Assembly (NCBI RefSeq): GCF_017742215.1
Contig: NZ_JAGHKP010000003.1
Span: 616,308 to 680,307, forward strand
Length of the DNA: 64,000 nucleotides
Origin: Chitinophaga chungangae
GTDB lineage: Bacteria; Bacteroidota; Bacteroidia; Chitinophagales; Chitinophagaceae
Reading direction: 5' to 3'
Notes under the pieces: model-generated
What the model was told of the DNA's origin: nothing
The model's input: the letters and a program-made list of their open reading frames with translations, nothing else
Databases searched by the model: none
Position numbers and translations under genes: made by a program
Part shown: positions 43,255-52,043 of the stretch, one piece after another
Position numbering within the stretch: the stretch's first letter is position 1
Layout of the letters: the number at the start of each line of letters is the position of its first letter

Positions 43255-43884
43255 ATGGACATCATCTCTGTGGCTATTGTTGAGGACAATCATGATATCC
43301 GTCAGGCTATGGAGTTGCTGATCAATGGTTCAGAAGGATATGCTTGTATTGGCGCTTTCAACAATGCAGAAAATGCGCTTGAAAAAATCCCCCAATTGTT
43401 ACCCAACGTGGTGCTGATGGACTTTAACCTCCCCGGCATGAACGGTATCGAATGCATCACCCGCCTGAAAGCGGAATTCCCTGATATGCAATTCATGATG
43501 CTTACTGTTTACGAGGACGATGACAAGATCTTTATGGCCCTTGAAGCGGGCGCAAGCGGGTACATTCTGAAAAAGACCTCTCCCGGCGAATTGCTGGACG
43601 CCATCCGCGACCTGCACGACGGCGGCTCGCCCATGAGCAGCCAGATCGCAAGAAGGGTGGTGGCTTATTTCCAGAAACAGGCTAAACCGAACCCCGCACT
43701 AGAAGCGCTTACTTCCCGTGAAAAGGAAATTCTCGACCAGCTGAGCAAAGGTTTCCTGTACAAGGAGATCGCCGGCAACCTGTTCATCAGCATCGAGACC
43801 GTGCGAAGGCACGTGCACAACATTTACGAAAAACTGCATGTGCGCAGCCGTACGGACGCCGTTAATAAATACTTCAACCGCTAA
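43255..43884 (+). CDS. NarL/LuxR-family response regulator
   Basis: 209 residues from ATG 43255 (MDIISVAIVEDNHDIRQAME); an upstream ATG at 43219 adds 12 basic residues. Receiver domain with phosphoacceptor D56 in LMDFNLPG, then a LuxR helix-turn-helix (LTSREKEILDQLSKGFLYKE.. SIETVRRHVHNIYEKLHV). It follows the HisKA_3 kinase by 84 bases and is the likely partner. It faces the convergent planctomycete-type operon across two terminators. Targets unknown. Confidence 0.93.
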   Translation: MDIISVAIVEDNHDIRQAMELLINGSEGYACIGAFNNAENALEKIPQLLPNVVLMDFNLPGMNGIECITRLKAEFPDMQFMMLTVYEDDDKIFMALEAGASGYILKKTSPGELLDAIRDLHDGGSPMSSQIARRVVAYFQKQAKPNPALEALTSREKEILDQLSKGFLYKEIAGNLFISIETVRRHVHNIYEKLHVRSRTDAVNKYFNR

Positions 43885-43907
43885 CCGCGGTCAATGCATA
43901 AAATTGG

Positions 43908-43936
43908 AAGGAACCACCTGCGTGGTTCCTTTTTTG
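43908..43936 (+). terminator. Terminator after the response regulator
   Basis: AAGGAACCAC (43908-43917) pairs with GTGGTTCCTT (43922-43931), followed by TTTT. Confidence 0.92.
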
Positions 43937-43977
43937 TTCATAAAATGCCCTGGCAAAATTATTCCGGCATAAACGAC

Positions 43978-44007
43978 GAGGCTGCCTCAAAGGGGCAGCC
44001 TCTTTTT
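43978..44007. terminator. Second hairpin terminator, for the convergent operon
   Basis: GAGGCTGCC (43978-43986) pairs with GGCAGCCTC (43994-44002), then TTTTT. The flank on the minus-strand side is less U-rich. Confidence 0.8.
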
Positions 44008-44033
44008 GTATCAGGAAGGTTACGGATTATACG

Positions 44034-46166
44034 CTAGTTAATGAGCACTTCATCTACGAAGATCCATGCTTTTTTCCCTTTGCCGTCGTGCCAGGAAGGA
44101 AGTTTCGGCACGGGTACGGCCACCACTTTCAGACAGGTGATCTCTTTGCCGGGGAACTTGCATTCCAGCGGGTTGTAGCCCGGCGGCGTGTCTTTCCCGG
44201 GCATCGTTGGATGCACGGTTTTCAGCAGCGTAAGTTTCTCCGGGCTGGCGCCGCCCCATATTTCAAGGCGCTGCGGCGGGAAAATGTAACTGTCTTTGCG
44301 CTGCAGCGTGCTCACTGTTACGGCGCTGACGTTTACCGGCTTGTGGAACAGCAGCAGCAGCTGCATGTCGTTGTAACGGAAACCGAGCCATTTGCCGTTG
44401 CCGAAGTCGAAATTGCCGGTGATGTGATCGAGGAAAGTACGTGCGCCGTCGCCGAGGTATTTTTCGTTGGCCGGCGTCAGCAGCACGGCGCTGTCCGGCT
44501 GATAGGTGGTTTTCAGGAACCGCGCCTGCACGGTCTGGCTGCCGTACCAGCCCGGCTTGAAAGCACGCGCTTTTACGGTGAAGCTGCTGTCTACGCGGAT
44601 GCTGTCCATATACACCTGCGAATTTACGCTGTCCGGCTCCGTTCCGTCGAGCGTATACCTGATCTCCGCGCCTTTGATGGGGTGGCGCAGCGACAGGGTT
44701 TGCCGGCCGAGGAAGATGGTTTGTTCGTTGCCGATGATCGGCGGGTTGAGCTTCAGCGGCTCGATGCCTTCGGAACTGTACCCTTTTTCGAAACGAATGC
44801 GTTTTTGTTTGTCCAGCTGCTGCCAGTCGCCGCTGGTGAGCGGGGTGCTCCAGCAATATACTTCGCGCAGCGATTTGTTCTGCATCAGTTGCTGCAAATG
44901 CGGCAGGGTAATGGCGGTGCCGGACAATGCAAGGCTTTGCAGGTGCGGCAGCGCGGCCAGTTCTTTTAAACCCTCGCCCTTGATGGCCGTGAAATCGAGG
45001 TTGAGCTTGCGCAGCTGTGTGAACTGTTTGATGATGGACAGGTCTTCGTCCTTCACCGGCATTTTTTGCAGGTGAAGCTCCACCAGCTGGCCTTTCAGCG
45101 GAAGCAGCTCTTCGAGCGCCTTTTTGCTGTATTGTGTTTTGTTATAGAAATTGGCTACCAGCGCTGGACTGTTTCTCGCGATGGGATAGATCACGCGGTA
45201 GTTGTTGTTGAGTTTTTTGACGGTGTTTTCGCTTGCGGCCGCGAAGTTGTATTCTTCTTCGGCGGGCGGGGCAAGGAATTGCGTGGCCAGCTGGTACAGC
45301 GTGTCTTCCTGCGGCAGTGCGGTCACCATCATTTTAAAGTCCGCGCCTTTGCTGATCCACTGTTGCAGGATGGCGATCTCGTCTGGCGTTAGCTGCGTTT
45401 TGTTTTTGGGAGGCATGTGCTCCTTGGCGTCCAGCGGCAGGTGCAGGCGCTCCATCATCAGGCTGGCGGCGGGATTGCCGGCGATGAACAGCGGGCCGGT
45501 TTTCCCGCCTTTCAACAATTGCTCCGTGGTTTGCATCAGCAGCTCGCCTTTGGCTTTAGCGGAATTATGACAGCTGTAACATTTCTGTTCCAGTATCGGC
45601 TTCACCAGGTGGTCGAATACCACGGCCTGCGTGATGGGAATGGCCTTCGGTTTGGGCGTTACCGGCGCCAGCAAAAAGTCGTCGCCATGCGTGAGGTTCG
45701 CCCCGAAATGCCCGGTGATGGCGATGGACACGAGCAACAAAGCCCCGCCGGGTTTCAGCAGTTTGTTGGCGGATGGCGGCATATCGGCTTTTACTTTTGT
45801 GCTGCGGTACCAATACAACGCCGTAGCGATCCACAACACGGCGATGCCGGCCCATTTGTGCCAGGCGAGCATGCTTCCGCCATACCCTTCTTCACGCGAT
45901 AAAATAATGCCCATGATCACGGAAAGGGCCGCGGTTAAAGTGCCCGTCAGCCAAAGGCCGTTCAACAGGTCGCGGTCTTTGAACTTCATGAAATCCAGCG
46001 CCACGGCCAGTATGATCAGCACGATGGGAAAGTGCAGCAGCAAAGGATGCATTCTGCCTGCCACCTGCAGCCAGGCGGGTATGTGCAGTTGCTGATAAAA
46101 AACGAGCAGGAAAAGGATAAAAATGTTACCCGCAATGAGCGCATTGTCGGCGATCTTTTTCAGCAT
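44034..46166 (-). CDS. Membrane protein with planctomycete-type cytochrome, LRR and C-terminal Ig/discoidin-like domains
   Basis: About 710 residues from ATG 46166, one base after the upstream stop; a longer frame to 46235 lies inside the upstream gene and is rejected. Order: about five membrane helices of DUF2231 type (residues 10-165), a PSCyt1 heme-binding domain with CYSCH (KCYSCHNSAKAKGELLMQ), and leucine-rich repeats (LRKLNLDFTAIKGEGL, LQSLALSGTAITLPHL). A chitobiase-type C-terminal Ig domain (GAEIRYTLDGTEPDSVN) and a discoidin-like end follow. Exported part probably periplasmic. Last gene of a four-gene operon; biochemical role unknown. Confidence 0.82.
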   Translation of the reverse strand: MLKKIADNALIAGNIFILFLLVFYQQLHIPAWLQVAGRMHPLLLHFPIVLIILAVALDFMKFKDRDLLNGLWLTGTLTAALSVIMGIILSREEGYGGSMLAWHKWAGIAVLWIATALYWYRSTKVKADMPPSANKLLKPGGALLLVSIAITGHFGANLTHGDDFLLAPVTPKPKAIPITQAVVFDHLVKPILEQKCYSCHNSAKAKGELLMQTTEQLLKGGKTGPLFIAGNPAASLMMERLHLPLDAKEHMPPKNKTQLTPDEIAILQQWISKGADFKMMVTALPQEDTLYQLATQFLAPPAEEEYNFAAASENTVKKLNNNYRVIYPIARNSPALVANFYNKTQYSKKALEELLPLKGQLVELHLQKMPVKDEDLSIIKQFTQLRKLNLDFTAIKGEGLKELAALPHLQSLALSGTAITLPHLQQLMQNKSLREVYCWSTPLTSGDWQQLDKQKRIRFEKGYSSEGIEPLKLNPPIIGNEQTIFLGRQTLSLRHPIKGAEIRYTLDGTEPDSVNSQVYMDSIRVDSSFTVKARAFKPGWYGSQTVQARFLKTTYQPDSAVLLTPANEKYLGDGARTFLDHITGNFDFGNGKWLGFRYNDMQLLLLFHKPVNVSAVTVSTLQRKDSYIFPPQRLEIWGGASPEKLTLLKTVHPTMPGKDTPPGYNPLECKFPGKEITCLKVVAVPVPKLPSWHDGKGKKAWIFVDEVLIN

Positions 46167-46167
46167 G

Positions 46168-47184
46168 CTACACGCGTTTGAATTTATAGGGATATACCTT
46201 GCCAGACGCCCATTGCGCCACATACACGTTCTCATCGTCGTCTACCATCACGTCGTGCGGATGGTGCAGGATCTTTTCCGCCTGCTGCATCTGCTGCAGC
46301 ACGCCGTTGTCGTATACGGGAGCGGTGCCGCCGAGGTTAGACACCACTTTGTTGTCTTTGTCGAGAATGGTGATAAAACCGCTGCCCTCTTTGCCCATAT
46401 CCGGCGAGCGCAGCACCGCGGCGTAGAGATGGTCGCCCCTGATCACAGGGCGGCATACGCAGGCGCCGGGCAGTATGATCTTTTCCTGCAGTTCGCCGCT
46501 CATGCTGAACCGTTTGAAACAGTTGCGCGTGCGGTCGGTTACCAGCAGGGTAGGCGAGCCGTTCCGTTTGTCGATGGTGATGCCGTGGGCGTTGTCCAGG
46601 TGTTTGTCTCCTTCGCCCCTGCCGCCGAAAAAGCCGAGCAGCTTGCCGGAAGCGTTGTAGTGAAGCACATATTGCGATCCGTAACCGTCCGCGATAAAAA
46701 AGTCGCCATTGTCTGCCACCGTGGTTTCAGTCGGCACAAAAGCTTCTTTCTTTTGATACACGCCGCTTTCCGCCGGGTAATCGATGGTGAGCAGCACTTT
46801 CCCGTCCAGCGTGGTCTTAAACACCTGGTGCCGGTCGGTATCGGTGATGAATAACGTGCCTTCGGGCGAAAGCGTAAGACCGTGCGCCCCGGGAAATTCA
46901 TGCCCCCAGCTGCTCAGCAGCTTGCCGCTTTTGTTGTAGATCAAAACGTTGTTCTTCGTTTCATTGGTCAGCAAAAAAATACGGCCTTTTTTGTCCTGTA
47001 TCATTTCATGGCAGTCTTTCACCGGGAACCGCGCGGGATCGAGGTTTCCCCACTTGTTGTCTAACCGGTACCGCATGTTGTTATGACCGTAAACGTCGCC
47101 GTTGTCGCGGGCGAACAGACCCTGGCTGATATAAAACGATCCGCCTGTAATGGCGGCGGAGCGCAGAAAATTTCTTCTGTTCAT
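46168..47184 (-). CDS. Exported NHL/six-bladed propeller protein (Tat-type signal)
   Basis: 338 residues with a twin-arginine-like signal (MNRRNFLRSAAITGGSFYIS). NHL-like blades follow: SWGHEFPGAHGLTLSPEGTL, LDNAHGITIDKRNGSPTLLV and LHHPHDVMVDDDENVYVAQW. The repeated G-H/L-H-x-x-D-x-x-G pattern fits peptidylglycine-lyase-like propellers, and two H-D/G-I-T motifs could bind metal. It is 4 bases after the DUF1501 gene. It may bind or process the same substrate as the other operon products. Confidence 0.83.
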   Translation of the reverse strand: MNRRNFLRSAAITGGSFYISQGLFARDNGDVYGHNNMRYRLDNKWGNLDPARFPVKDCHEMIQDKKGRIFLLTNETKNNVLIYNKSGKLLSSWGHEFPGAHGLTLSPEGTLFITDTDRHQVFKTTLDGKVLLTIDYPAESGVYQKKEAFVPTETTVADNGDFFIADGYGSQYVLHYNASGKLLGFFGGRGEGDKHLDNAHGITIDKRNGSPTLLVTDRTRNCFKRFSMSGELQEKIILPGACVCRPVIRGDHLYAAVLRSPDMGKEGSGFITILDKDNKVVSNLGGTAPVYDNGVLQQMQQAEKILHHPHDVMVDDDENVYVAQWASGKVYPYKFKRV

Positions 47185-47188
47185 ATGG

Positions 47189-48643
47189 TTATGCTATCAG
47201 ATCTTTTATAACGGTGCCACTCACGTCTGTGAGGCGGTAACGGCGGCCGAGGTGTTTGAAGATAAGTTTTTCGTGATCGAGCCCCAGCAGGTGCATCACG
47301 GTTGCCTGGAAGTCGTGCACATGCACGGGATCTTTTGTGATGTTGTACCCAAAGTCGTCGGTTTCGCCATACACCAGTCCCGGTTTCACGCCGCCGCCCG
47401 CCATCCAGATGGAGAAGCAGCGGGGGTGATGGTCGCGGCCGTAGTTGTCTTTCGTCATTTTTCCCTGGCTGTAATTGGTGCGCCCGAATTCGCCGCCCCA
47501 TATCACAAGCGTTTCGTCGAGCATGCCGCGTTGTTTCAGATCGGTGATAAGCGCGGCGGAAGCCTGGTCCACATCCAGCGCCTGGTTGGCCATTTCTTTG
47601 GGAAGATTGCCGTGCTGGTCCCATCCCTGGTGGTACAGTTGCACGAAACGCACGCCGTTTTCGCTGAGCTTGCGCGCCAGCAGGCAGTTGGAGGCGAAAG
47701 TGCCGGGCACCAGGCAATTAGGCCCGTATAGTTTAATGATATCGTCCGGTTCTTTCGTGAGATCGGTAATGTCCGGCACGGCGGTCTGCATACGGTACGC
47801 CATTTCGTACTGCTGGATCTTGGTGCTGATCTCAGGGTCGCCAAACTCGCTGTAGGCAAGGTTGTTCAGCTCCGAGAGTTTATCGAGCATCTTGCGGCGG
47901 CCGGTGGAATCCATGCCGGTGGGATTATTCAGGTACAGTACGGGGCTTTCGCCGCTGCTGAACTGAACGCCCTGGTGAATGCTGTCGAGGAAGCCATTGG
48001 TCCAGAGTTTGGAATACACGCCCTGCCCGTTGCCCTTGCCGCGCGAAAGCAGTACGCAAAACGCGGGAAGATTTTTATTCTCGCTGCCCAGGCCGTAGCT
48101 GAGCCATGCGCCCATGCTCGGGCGGTTGCCCTGCTGCGCGCCGGTCTGGAAGAACGTGAGCGCGGGGTCGTGGTTGATGGCTTCGGTGAACATGGAGCGC
48201 ACGATGCAGATATCGTCTACCACTTTGGCGGTGTAAGGGAACAGGTCGCTGACCCACGCGCGGGCCTGACCGTACTGCTGGAAATCGTAATAGGAGCCGA
48301 CGAGCGGGAACGAGGACTGACCGGAGGTCATGCCTGTAAGCCTTTGCCCCATACGTACGGAGGCGGGCAGTTCCTGGCCCATCATTTCACGGAGCTTCGG
48401 TTTGTAGTCGAACGATTCGAGCTGCGAAGGCGCGCCGTTCTGAAAAAGATAGATCACTCTTTTGGCTTTGGGCGCGAAGTGCGGGATGCCTGGCGCCAGG
48501 CCGATATCGTCCAGGTCGCCGCCGCCGAACAGGTCGGGGATGAGGAGCGAACCGAGCGCAACGCTGCCCAGCCCGAGGCTGAGGCGGCTCAGGAATCGGC
48601 GGCGGTTCATGTTCAGGCCGTGTTCCAGGAATTCTTTATCCAT
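47189..48643 (-). CDS. DUF1501 family exported protein (sulfatase-like fold)
   Basis: 484 residues from ATG 48643, or 473 from the in-frame ATG 48610, which places the twin-arginine signal MNRRRFLSRLSLGLGSVALG at the very start. Body typical of DUF1501: HFAPKAKRVIYLFQNGAPSQ, SFFQTGAQQGNRPSMGAWLS, LYHQGWDQHGNLPKEMANQA and VIWGGEFGRTNYSQGKMTKD with DHHPRCFSIWMAGGGV. These proteins belong to the alkaline-phosphatase/sulfatase superfamily but their reaction is unknown. In Planctomycetes they are almost always paired with DUF1549/DUF1553 genes, as here. Confidence 0.88.
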   Translation of the reverse strand: MDKEFLEHGLNMNRRRFLSRLSLGLGSVALGSLLIPDLFGGGDLDDIGLAPGIPHFAPKAKRVIYLFQNGAPSQLESFDYKPKLREMMGQELPASVRMGQRLTGMTSGQSSFPLVGSYYDFQQYGQARAWVSDLFPYTAKVVDDICIVRSMFTEAINHDPALTFFQTGAQQGNRPSMGAWLSYGLGSENKNLPAFCVLLSRGKGNGQGVYSKLWTNGFLDSIHQGVQFSSGESPVLYLNNPTGMDSTGRRKMLDKLSELNNLAYSEFGDPEISTKIQQYEMAYRMQTAVPDITDLTKEPDDIIKLYGPNCLVPGTFASNCLLARKLSENGVRFVQLYHQGWDQHGNLPKEMANQALDVDQASAALITDLKQRGMLDETLVIWGGEFGRTNYSQGKMTKDNYGRDHHPRCFSIWMAGGGVKPGLVYGETDDFGYNITKDPVHVHDFQATVMHLLGLDHEKLIFKHLGRRYRLTDVSGTVIKDLIA

Positions 48644-48671
48644 CAGGGAGTGTTTTAGATTTGATAATCCG

Positions 48672-50981
48672 TCAGCTTTTGCTGGTCGATTCTTCGAGAT
48701 TGTAAATAGCGGTGATCACCTGCATGAGCGCGGCCACTTCGGTGTATTCGTTTTTATCGGGCAGCTTGTATTCTCCGTGATGAAGGAGCTTGTCTGCCAT
48801 CGCGGGCTGGCTGCGGAAATGCGCCTGCTGGTCTTTATAATATTCCTGTAGTATCTCCAGTTCCTTCGGCTGCGGTTTGCGGCAAACGATCAGCCTGAAA
48901 GCCGTTTCCACGGGCTGTGTTTTCTTTTCGTGCAGCAGCCTCGCCGCCAGTACGCGCGAAGCTTCCAGCACGGTGGGATCGTTGAGCATTACCAGCGCCT
49001 GCAGCGGCGTGTTGGTGGTAAGCCGTTTCACTTCGCACTGGTCGCGGTTGCTGCCGTCGAATATCATGAGCGAAGGTGGCGGCACGGTACGTTTGATGAA
49101 GGTGTACAAACCGCGCCGGTAAAGGCTTTCACCATGGTCCTGCTGATACGTGGCGAGAATGCCGCGGCCGGAAGTGGCCAGTTCCCACAACCCTTTCGGC
49201 TGATAAGGTTTCACGCTGGGCCCGCCGATCTTTTTCACAAGCAGGCCGCTGCTGCCCAGCACCAGGTCGCGCACGCCCTCTGCGGGCAGGCGGAAACGCG
49301 GCGCGCGGGAAAGCCAGGTATTATCGGGATCGGCCTCTAATTTTTCTTTCGGCACAACGGCGGATTGCCGGTAAGTAGCCGATGTCACCATTTGTTTCAT
49401 CAGCCGTTTAATATCCCATCCGTGCTCCATAAAGTCCACCGCCAGCCAGTCGAGCAGCGCCGGGTGGGAGGGCAGTTCGCCCTGCATGCCAAAGTCGCCG
49501 GAGGTTTTAACGATGCCTTTGCCGAATATTTCCTGCCACATGCGGTTCACGTAAACCCTTGCCGTGAGCGGGTTCTGTTTGCTGAAAAGCCATTTCGCCA
49601 AACCGAGCCTGTTGGGCTGCAGGTTAAAATTCATGATGGAACGCGGCGTGCCTACGCCAACTTCAGGGCCGTGCGCGTCGTACACACCACGGTTAAGGAT
49701 ATACGTAGGCCGCAGCGAATCGCGTTCGCCCATGATGGACACGATCAGCCGGTTGGTATCCGTGCGGTTGATAAAGGTCAGCACGTCTTTCACTTCCGCG
49801 TTGGAGATCTCCATATACGGCGTTTTTGCGTAGGTTTCAGGCCCGCCCACGGCGGATTCCAGGCCTACTTCGCGGATGTTGTTGAAGAACGCGGAAAGCT
49901 GGTAATATTCTTTTTGTGTGAACGGATCGTATTTATGATCGTGGCATTGCGCGCATTCGATCGTTACGCCGAGAAAGGCTTTCCCGAATGTATTGGTGCG
50001 GTCGCGCACGTATTCCACGCGGTATTCCTCGTCGATCACGCCGCCTTCTTCGGTGATCTTGTGGTTGCGGTTGAAGCCCGTGGCCAGCAGCTGTTCGCGG
50101 GTGGCGTTGGGCATCAGGTCGCCGGCAAGCTGCCAGGTAACGAAGGTGTCGTAGGGCAGATTGATGTTGAAGGCATGGATCACCCAGTCGCGCCAGGGCC
50201 ACATGGAACGGTAGTTATCGTCCTGGTAACCATGGGAATCCGCGTAACGCGCCACGTCCATCCAATGCACGGCCATTTTTTCGCCGTACTGCGGCATGGC
50301 CAGCAGCGTATCTACCAGGCGTTCGTAAGCATCGGGCCGCGTGTCCGCCAAAAAACGGTCCATCATTTCGATGGAAGGTGGCAGCCCGGTGAGGTCGAGG
50401 GCGGCGCGTTTGAGCAGGCGTTCCTTATCCGCTTCGGGATTGGGTTTGAGGCCGTTATTTTCCATGCCCTGGAGCACAAAACGGTCTATTTCGTTGCGCG
50501 GCCATGCTTCGTCGTCCACTTCCGGCGGCTGTACGGCTTTCGGCGGTACAAAAGCCCAGTGCGGTTTGTATTTCGCGCCCTGTTTGATCCACTTTTCAAT
50601 GAGCTTGATCTCATGTTGCGTAAGGTGGAGGTTGGAATTGGGCGGCGGCATTCGCAGGGAAGTGTCTTCCGAAGTGATCCGCCGGTATACTTCGGATTCG
50701 TGCGGTTTGCCCGGAATGAACGCGAATGCGCCGGGCGTTTCTTTCAGGGCCTTAAAAGCGCTGTCGCCAATGTCGAGCCGGAGGCCGGCTTCGCGTTTGT
50801 TCGCGTCGGGACCGTGACAGGTAAAACATTTGTCGGAGAGAATAGGCCTGATGTGGAAATTGTAATCCACTTCATCCGGCATTTTTCCGGCGGTCGCGCT
50901 GCGGGAGCCGGAAGAGGATGTGCACGCACGGAATAATACCAGGCTTATAACAGCAAAAGCCACTATGTGGTTTCTTTTCAT
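48672..50981 (-). CDS. Lipoprotein with PSCyt1, PSCyt2 (DUF1549) and DUF1553 domains
   Basis: About 769 residues from ATG 50981, giving a lipoprotein signal (MKRNHIVAFAVISLVLFRAC). A longer frame to 51038 has no signal at its start. A c-type cytochrome motif CFTCHG (DKCFTCHGPDANKREAGLRL), then DUF1549 (WPRNEIDRFVLQGMENNGLK .. MAVHWMDVARYADSHGYQDD) and DUF1553 (LTARVYVNRMWQEIFGKGIV .. IFDGSNRDQCEVKRLTTNTP) follow. It heads the four-gene operon. The set is abundant in Planctomycetes and Verrucomicrobia and occurs sporadically in Bacteroidota; a role in polysaccharide or sulfated-compound use has been suggested but is not proven. Confidence 0.9.
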   Translation of the reverse strand: MKRNHIVAFAVISLVLFRACTSSSGSRSATAGKMPDEVDYNFHIRPILSDKCFTCHGPDANKREAGLRLDIGDSAFKALKETPGAFAFIPGKPHESEVYRRITSEDTSLRMPPPNSNLHLTQHEIKLIEKWIKQGAKYKPHWAFVPPKAVQPPEVDDEAWPRNEIDRFVLQGMENNGLKPNPEADKERLLKRAALDLTGLPPSIEMMDRFLADTRPDAYERLVDTLLAMPQYGEKMAVHWMDVARYADSHGYQDDNYRSMWPWRDWVIHAFNINLPYDTFVTWQLAGDLMPNATREQLLATGFNRNHKITEEGGVIDEEYRVEYVRDRTNTFGKAFLGVTIECAQCHDHKYDPFTQKEYYQLSAFFNNIREVGLESAVGGPETYAKTPYMEISNAEVKDVLTFINRTDTNRLIVSIMGERDSLRPTYILNRGVYDAHGPEVGVGTPRSIMNFNLQPNRLGLAKWLFSKQNPLTARVYVNRMWQEIFGKGIVKTSGDFGMQGELPSHPALLDWLAVDFMEHGWDIKRLMKQMVTSATYRQSAVVPKEKLEADPDNTWLSRAPRFRLPAEGVRDLVLGSSGLLVKKIGGPSVKPYQPKGLWELATSGRGILATYQQDHGESLYRRGLYTFIKRTVPPPSLMIFDGSNRDQCEVKRLTTNTPLQALVMLNDPTVLEASRVLAARLLHEKKTQPVETAFRLIVCRKPQPKELEILQEYYKDQQAHFRSQPAMADKLLHHGEYKLPDKNEYTEVAALMQVITAIYNLEESTSKS

Positions 50982-51196
50982 TGGTGTGGAATGTAGCGCC
51001 GCCCGTAATGGTAGCATCATTACAAACGGCAATATCAATTAATGGGAGGGACACATTATGTTAATGTCTCCTCGTGTGCAAGCTGTAACTGTAGTGTATT
51101 ATCCTGTGTGTGCAGACAATTTACAGAATCCCGGCGGGGTTTGCAAATCTTTAACGGTTTTTGCAATTATAAGCGTATAAATGGTCAATATCGCAG

Positions 51197-51238
51197 AAAA
51201 AAAAGACCCGCACCGGAAGGGGCGGGTCAGTTTTTTTC
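51197..51238. terminator. Bidirectional terminator
   Basis: GACCCGC (51205-51211) and GCGGGTC (51222-51228), with an A-run to the left and TTTTTTT to the right. Confidence 0.9.
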
Positions 51239-51244
51239 AACGGT

Positions 51245-51269
51245 CCCCGGTATGCCTTTATTACCGGGG
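51245..51269. terminator. Second hairpin downstream of the tiny membrane genes
   Basis: CCCCGGTA (51245-51252) and TACCGGGG (51262-51269), nine-base loop, no U-tract. Confidence 0.5.
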
Positions 51270-51289
51270 TTTGGCTTGTGTGTGTTGGC

Positions 51290-51412
51290 TTAGTGGGCGG
51301 AGCGCAGCTTCACGGGGCGCATTTTTCTGAAATAAGTGCGCGTAAAGTGGGCGATCAGTACCACGGAGGCAATGCACAGGCATGCCAGTTTAAAAAGTAA
51401 GCCGGTTTTCAT
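51290..51412 (-). CDS. 40-residue single-span membrane protein
   Basis: ATG at 51412 to TAA at 51290. The sequence begins MKTGLLFKLACLCIASVVLI, a basic start with one hydrophobic helix (about residues 4-22). A strongly basic tail follows (THF-R-TYFRKMRPVKLRSAH). It is 80 bases after the neighbouring 51-residue gene, and both start MKT. The terminator pair just downstream supports it as a transcribed unit. No known family. Confidence 0.55.
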   Translation of the reverse strand: MKTGLLFKLACLCIASVVLIAHFTRTYFRKMRPVKLRSAH

Positions 51413-51492
51413 AGGTATAGGGATTAATAAGTTAAAAATTTGATCAGGAAATTAAATTCGGATAATGTCTAATGATAAAGGAGAAAAAGCGC

Positions 51493-51648
51493 TCAGCGCA
51501 GCATCTGCCAGGAATCGAACTTTTGCATCATGCGGATGAACACGTTTTTGAAACGGTGCATGTCCCGCTGTTCCCGGTTTACCAGGAAGGTAACGATGAG
51601 CGCTACGACCAGAACGGCAATAACTAACATAAAAAAGACAGTTTTCAT
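51493..51648 (-). CDS. 51-residue single-span membrane protein
   Basis: ATG at 51648 to TGA at 51493. It starts MKTVFFMLVIAVLVVALIVT (one helix, residues 4-22). A cytoplasmic-looking amphipathic tail follows, NREQRDMHRFKNVFIRMMQK.., ending in SWQMLR. It resembles the neighbouring 40-residue protein in build. Upstream is a TATATTTA word (one base off the -7 consensus) at about 51707-51714. Function unknown. Confidence 0.6.
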   Translation of the reverse strand: MKTVFFMLVIAVLVVALIVTFLVNREQRDMHRFKNVFIRMMQKFDSWQMLR

Positions 51649-51922
51649 CAGGATACTTTTAATGCTTTACTAAGGTTTTCTGTTTTCTTTAGGAAGCCGG
51701 ATGTAAATATAGATAATTTAATCATATAAAATAATATTTGAATAGAAATTTATTTGATTGACTGTTATCCGGAATCTTTTCAAAAAGATATGCACTTTTT
51801 TGGTAACACGTTATTCTACGAACGTGTGATTTATTCCGGAAAAGGGGCGGATGGAAGGGAAATGTGAATATCCTCCCAAACCTTTCAGGTACAGTAAAAT
51901 AAGTATGGTGCATAAAATCTAC
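51649..51922. other. AT-rich divergent intergenic region
   Basis: No gene seen. It separates the minus-strand tiny membrane genes from the plus-strand parE promoter and holds the likely promoter of the former. A 71-codon minus-strand frame here has no coding character. Confidence 0.4.
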
Positions 51923-51952
51923 TTGGGATATTGTCACAATCCTTTATTTTTG
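51923..51952 (+). promoter_or_regulatory. Promoter of the topoisomerase IV operon
   Basis: TTG (51923-51925), 19 bases, TATTTTTG (51945-51952), exact consensus. Leader to the parE ATG about 85 bases. Confidence 0.65.
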
Positions 51953-52043
51953 CCAACGACCGGGTTTTGCTAAAAGATTTAGTAAGGGGCCGGGGCCTGC
52001 CTCACCCCAACGGTTTCAACATCAAGCGTTTAACAGACAGACT

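Noticed and set aside
49365..50936. 523-codon plus-strand frame
   Set aside because: Antisense shadow of the DUF1549/DUF1553 lipoprotein gene.
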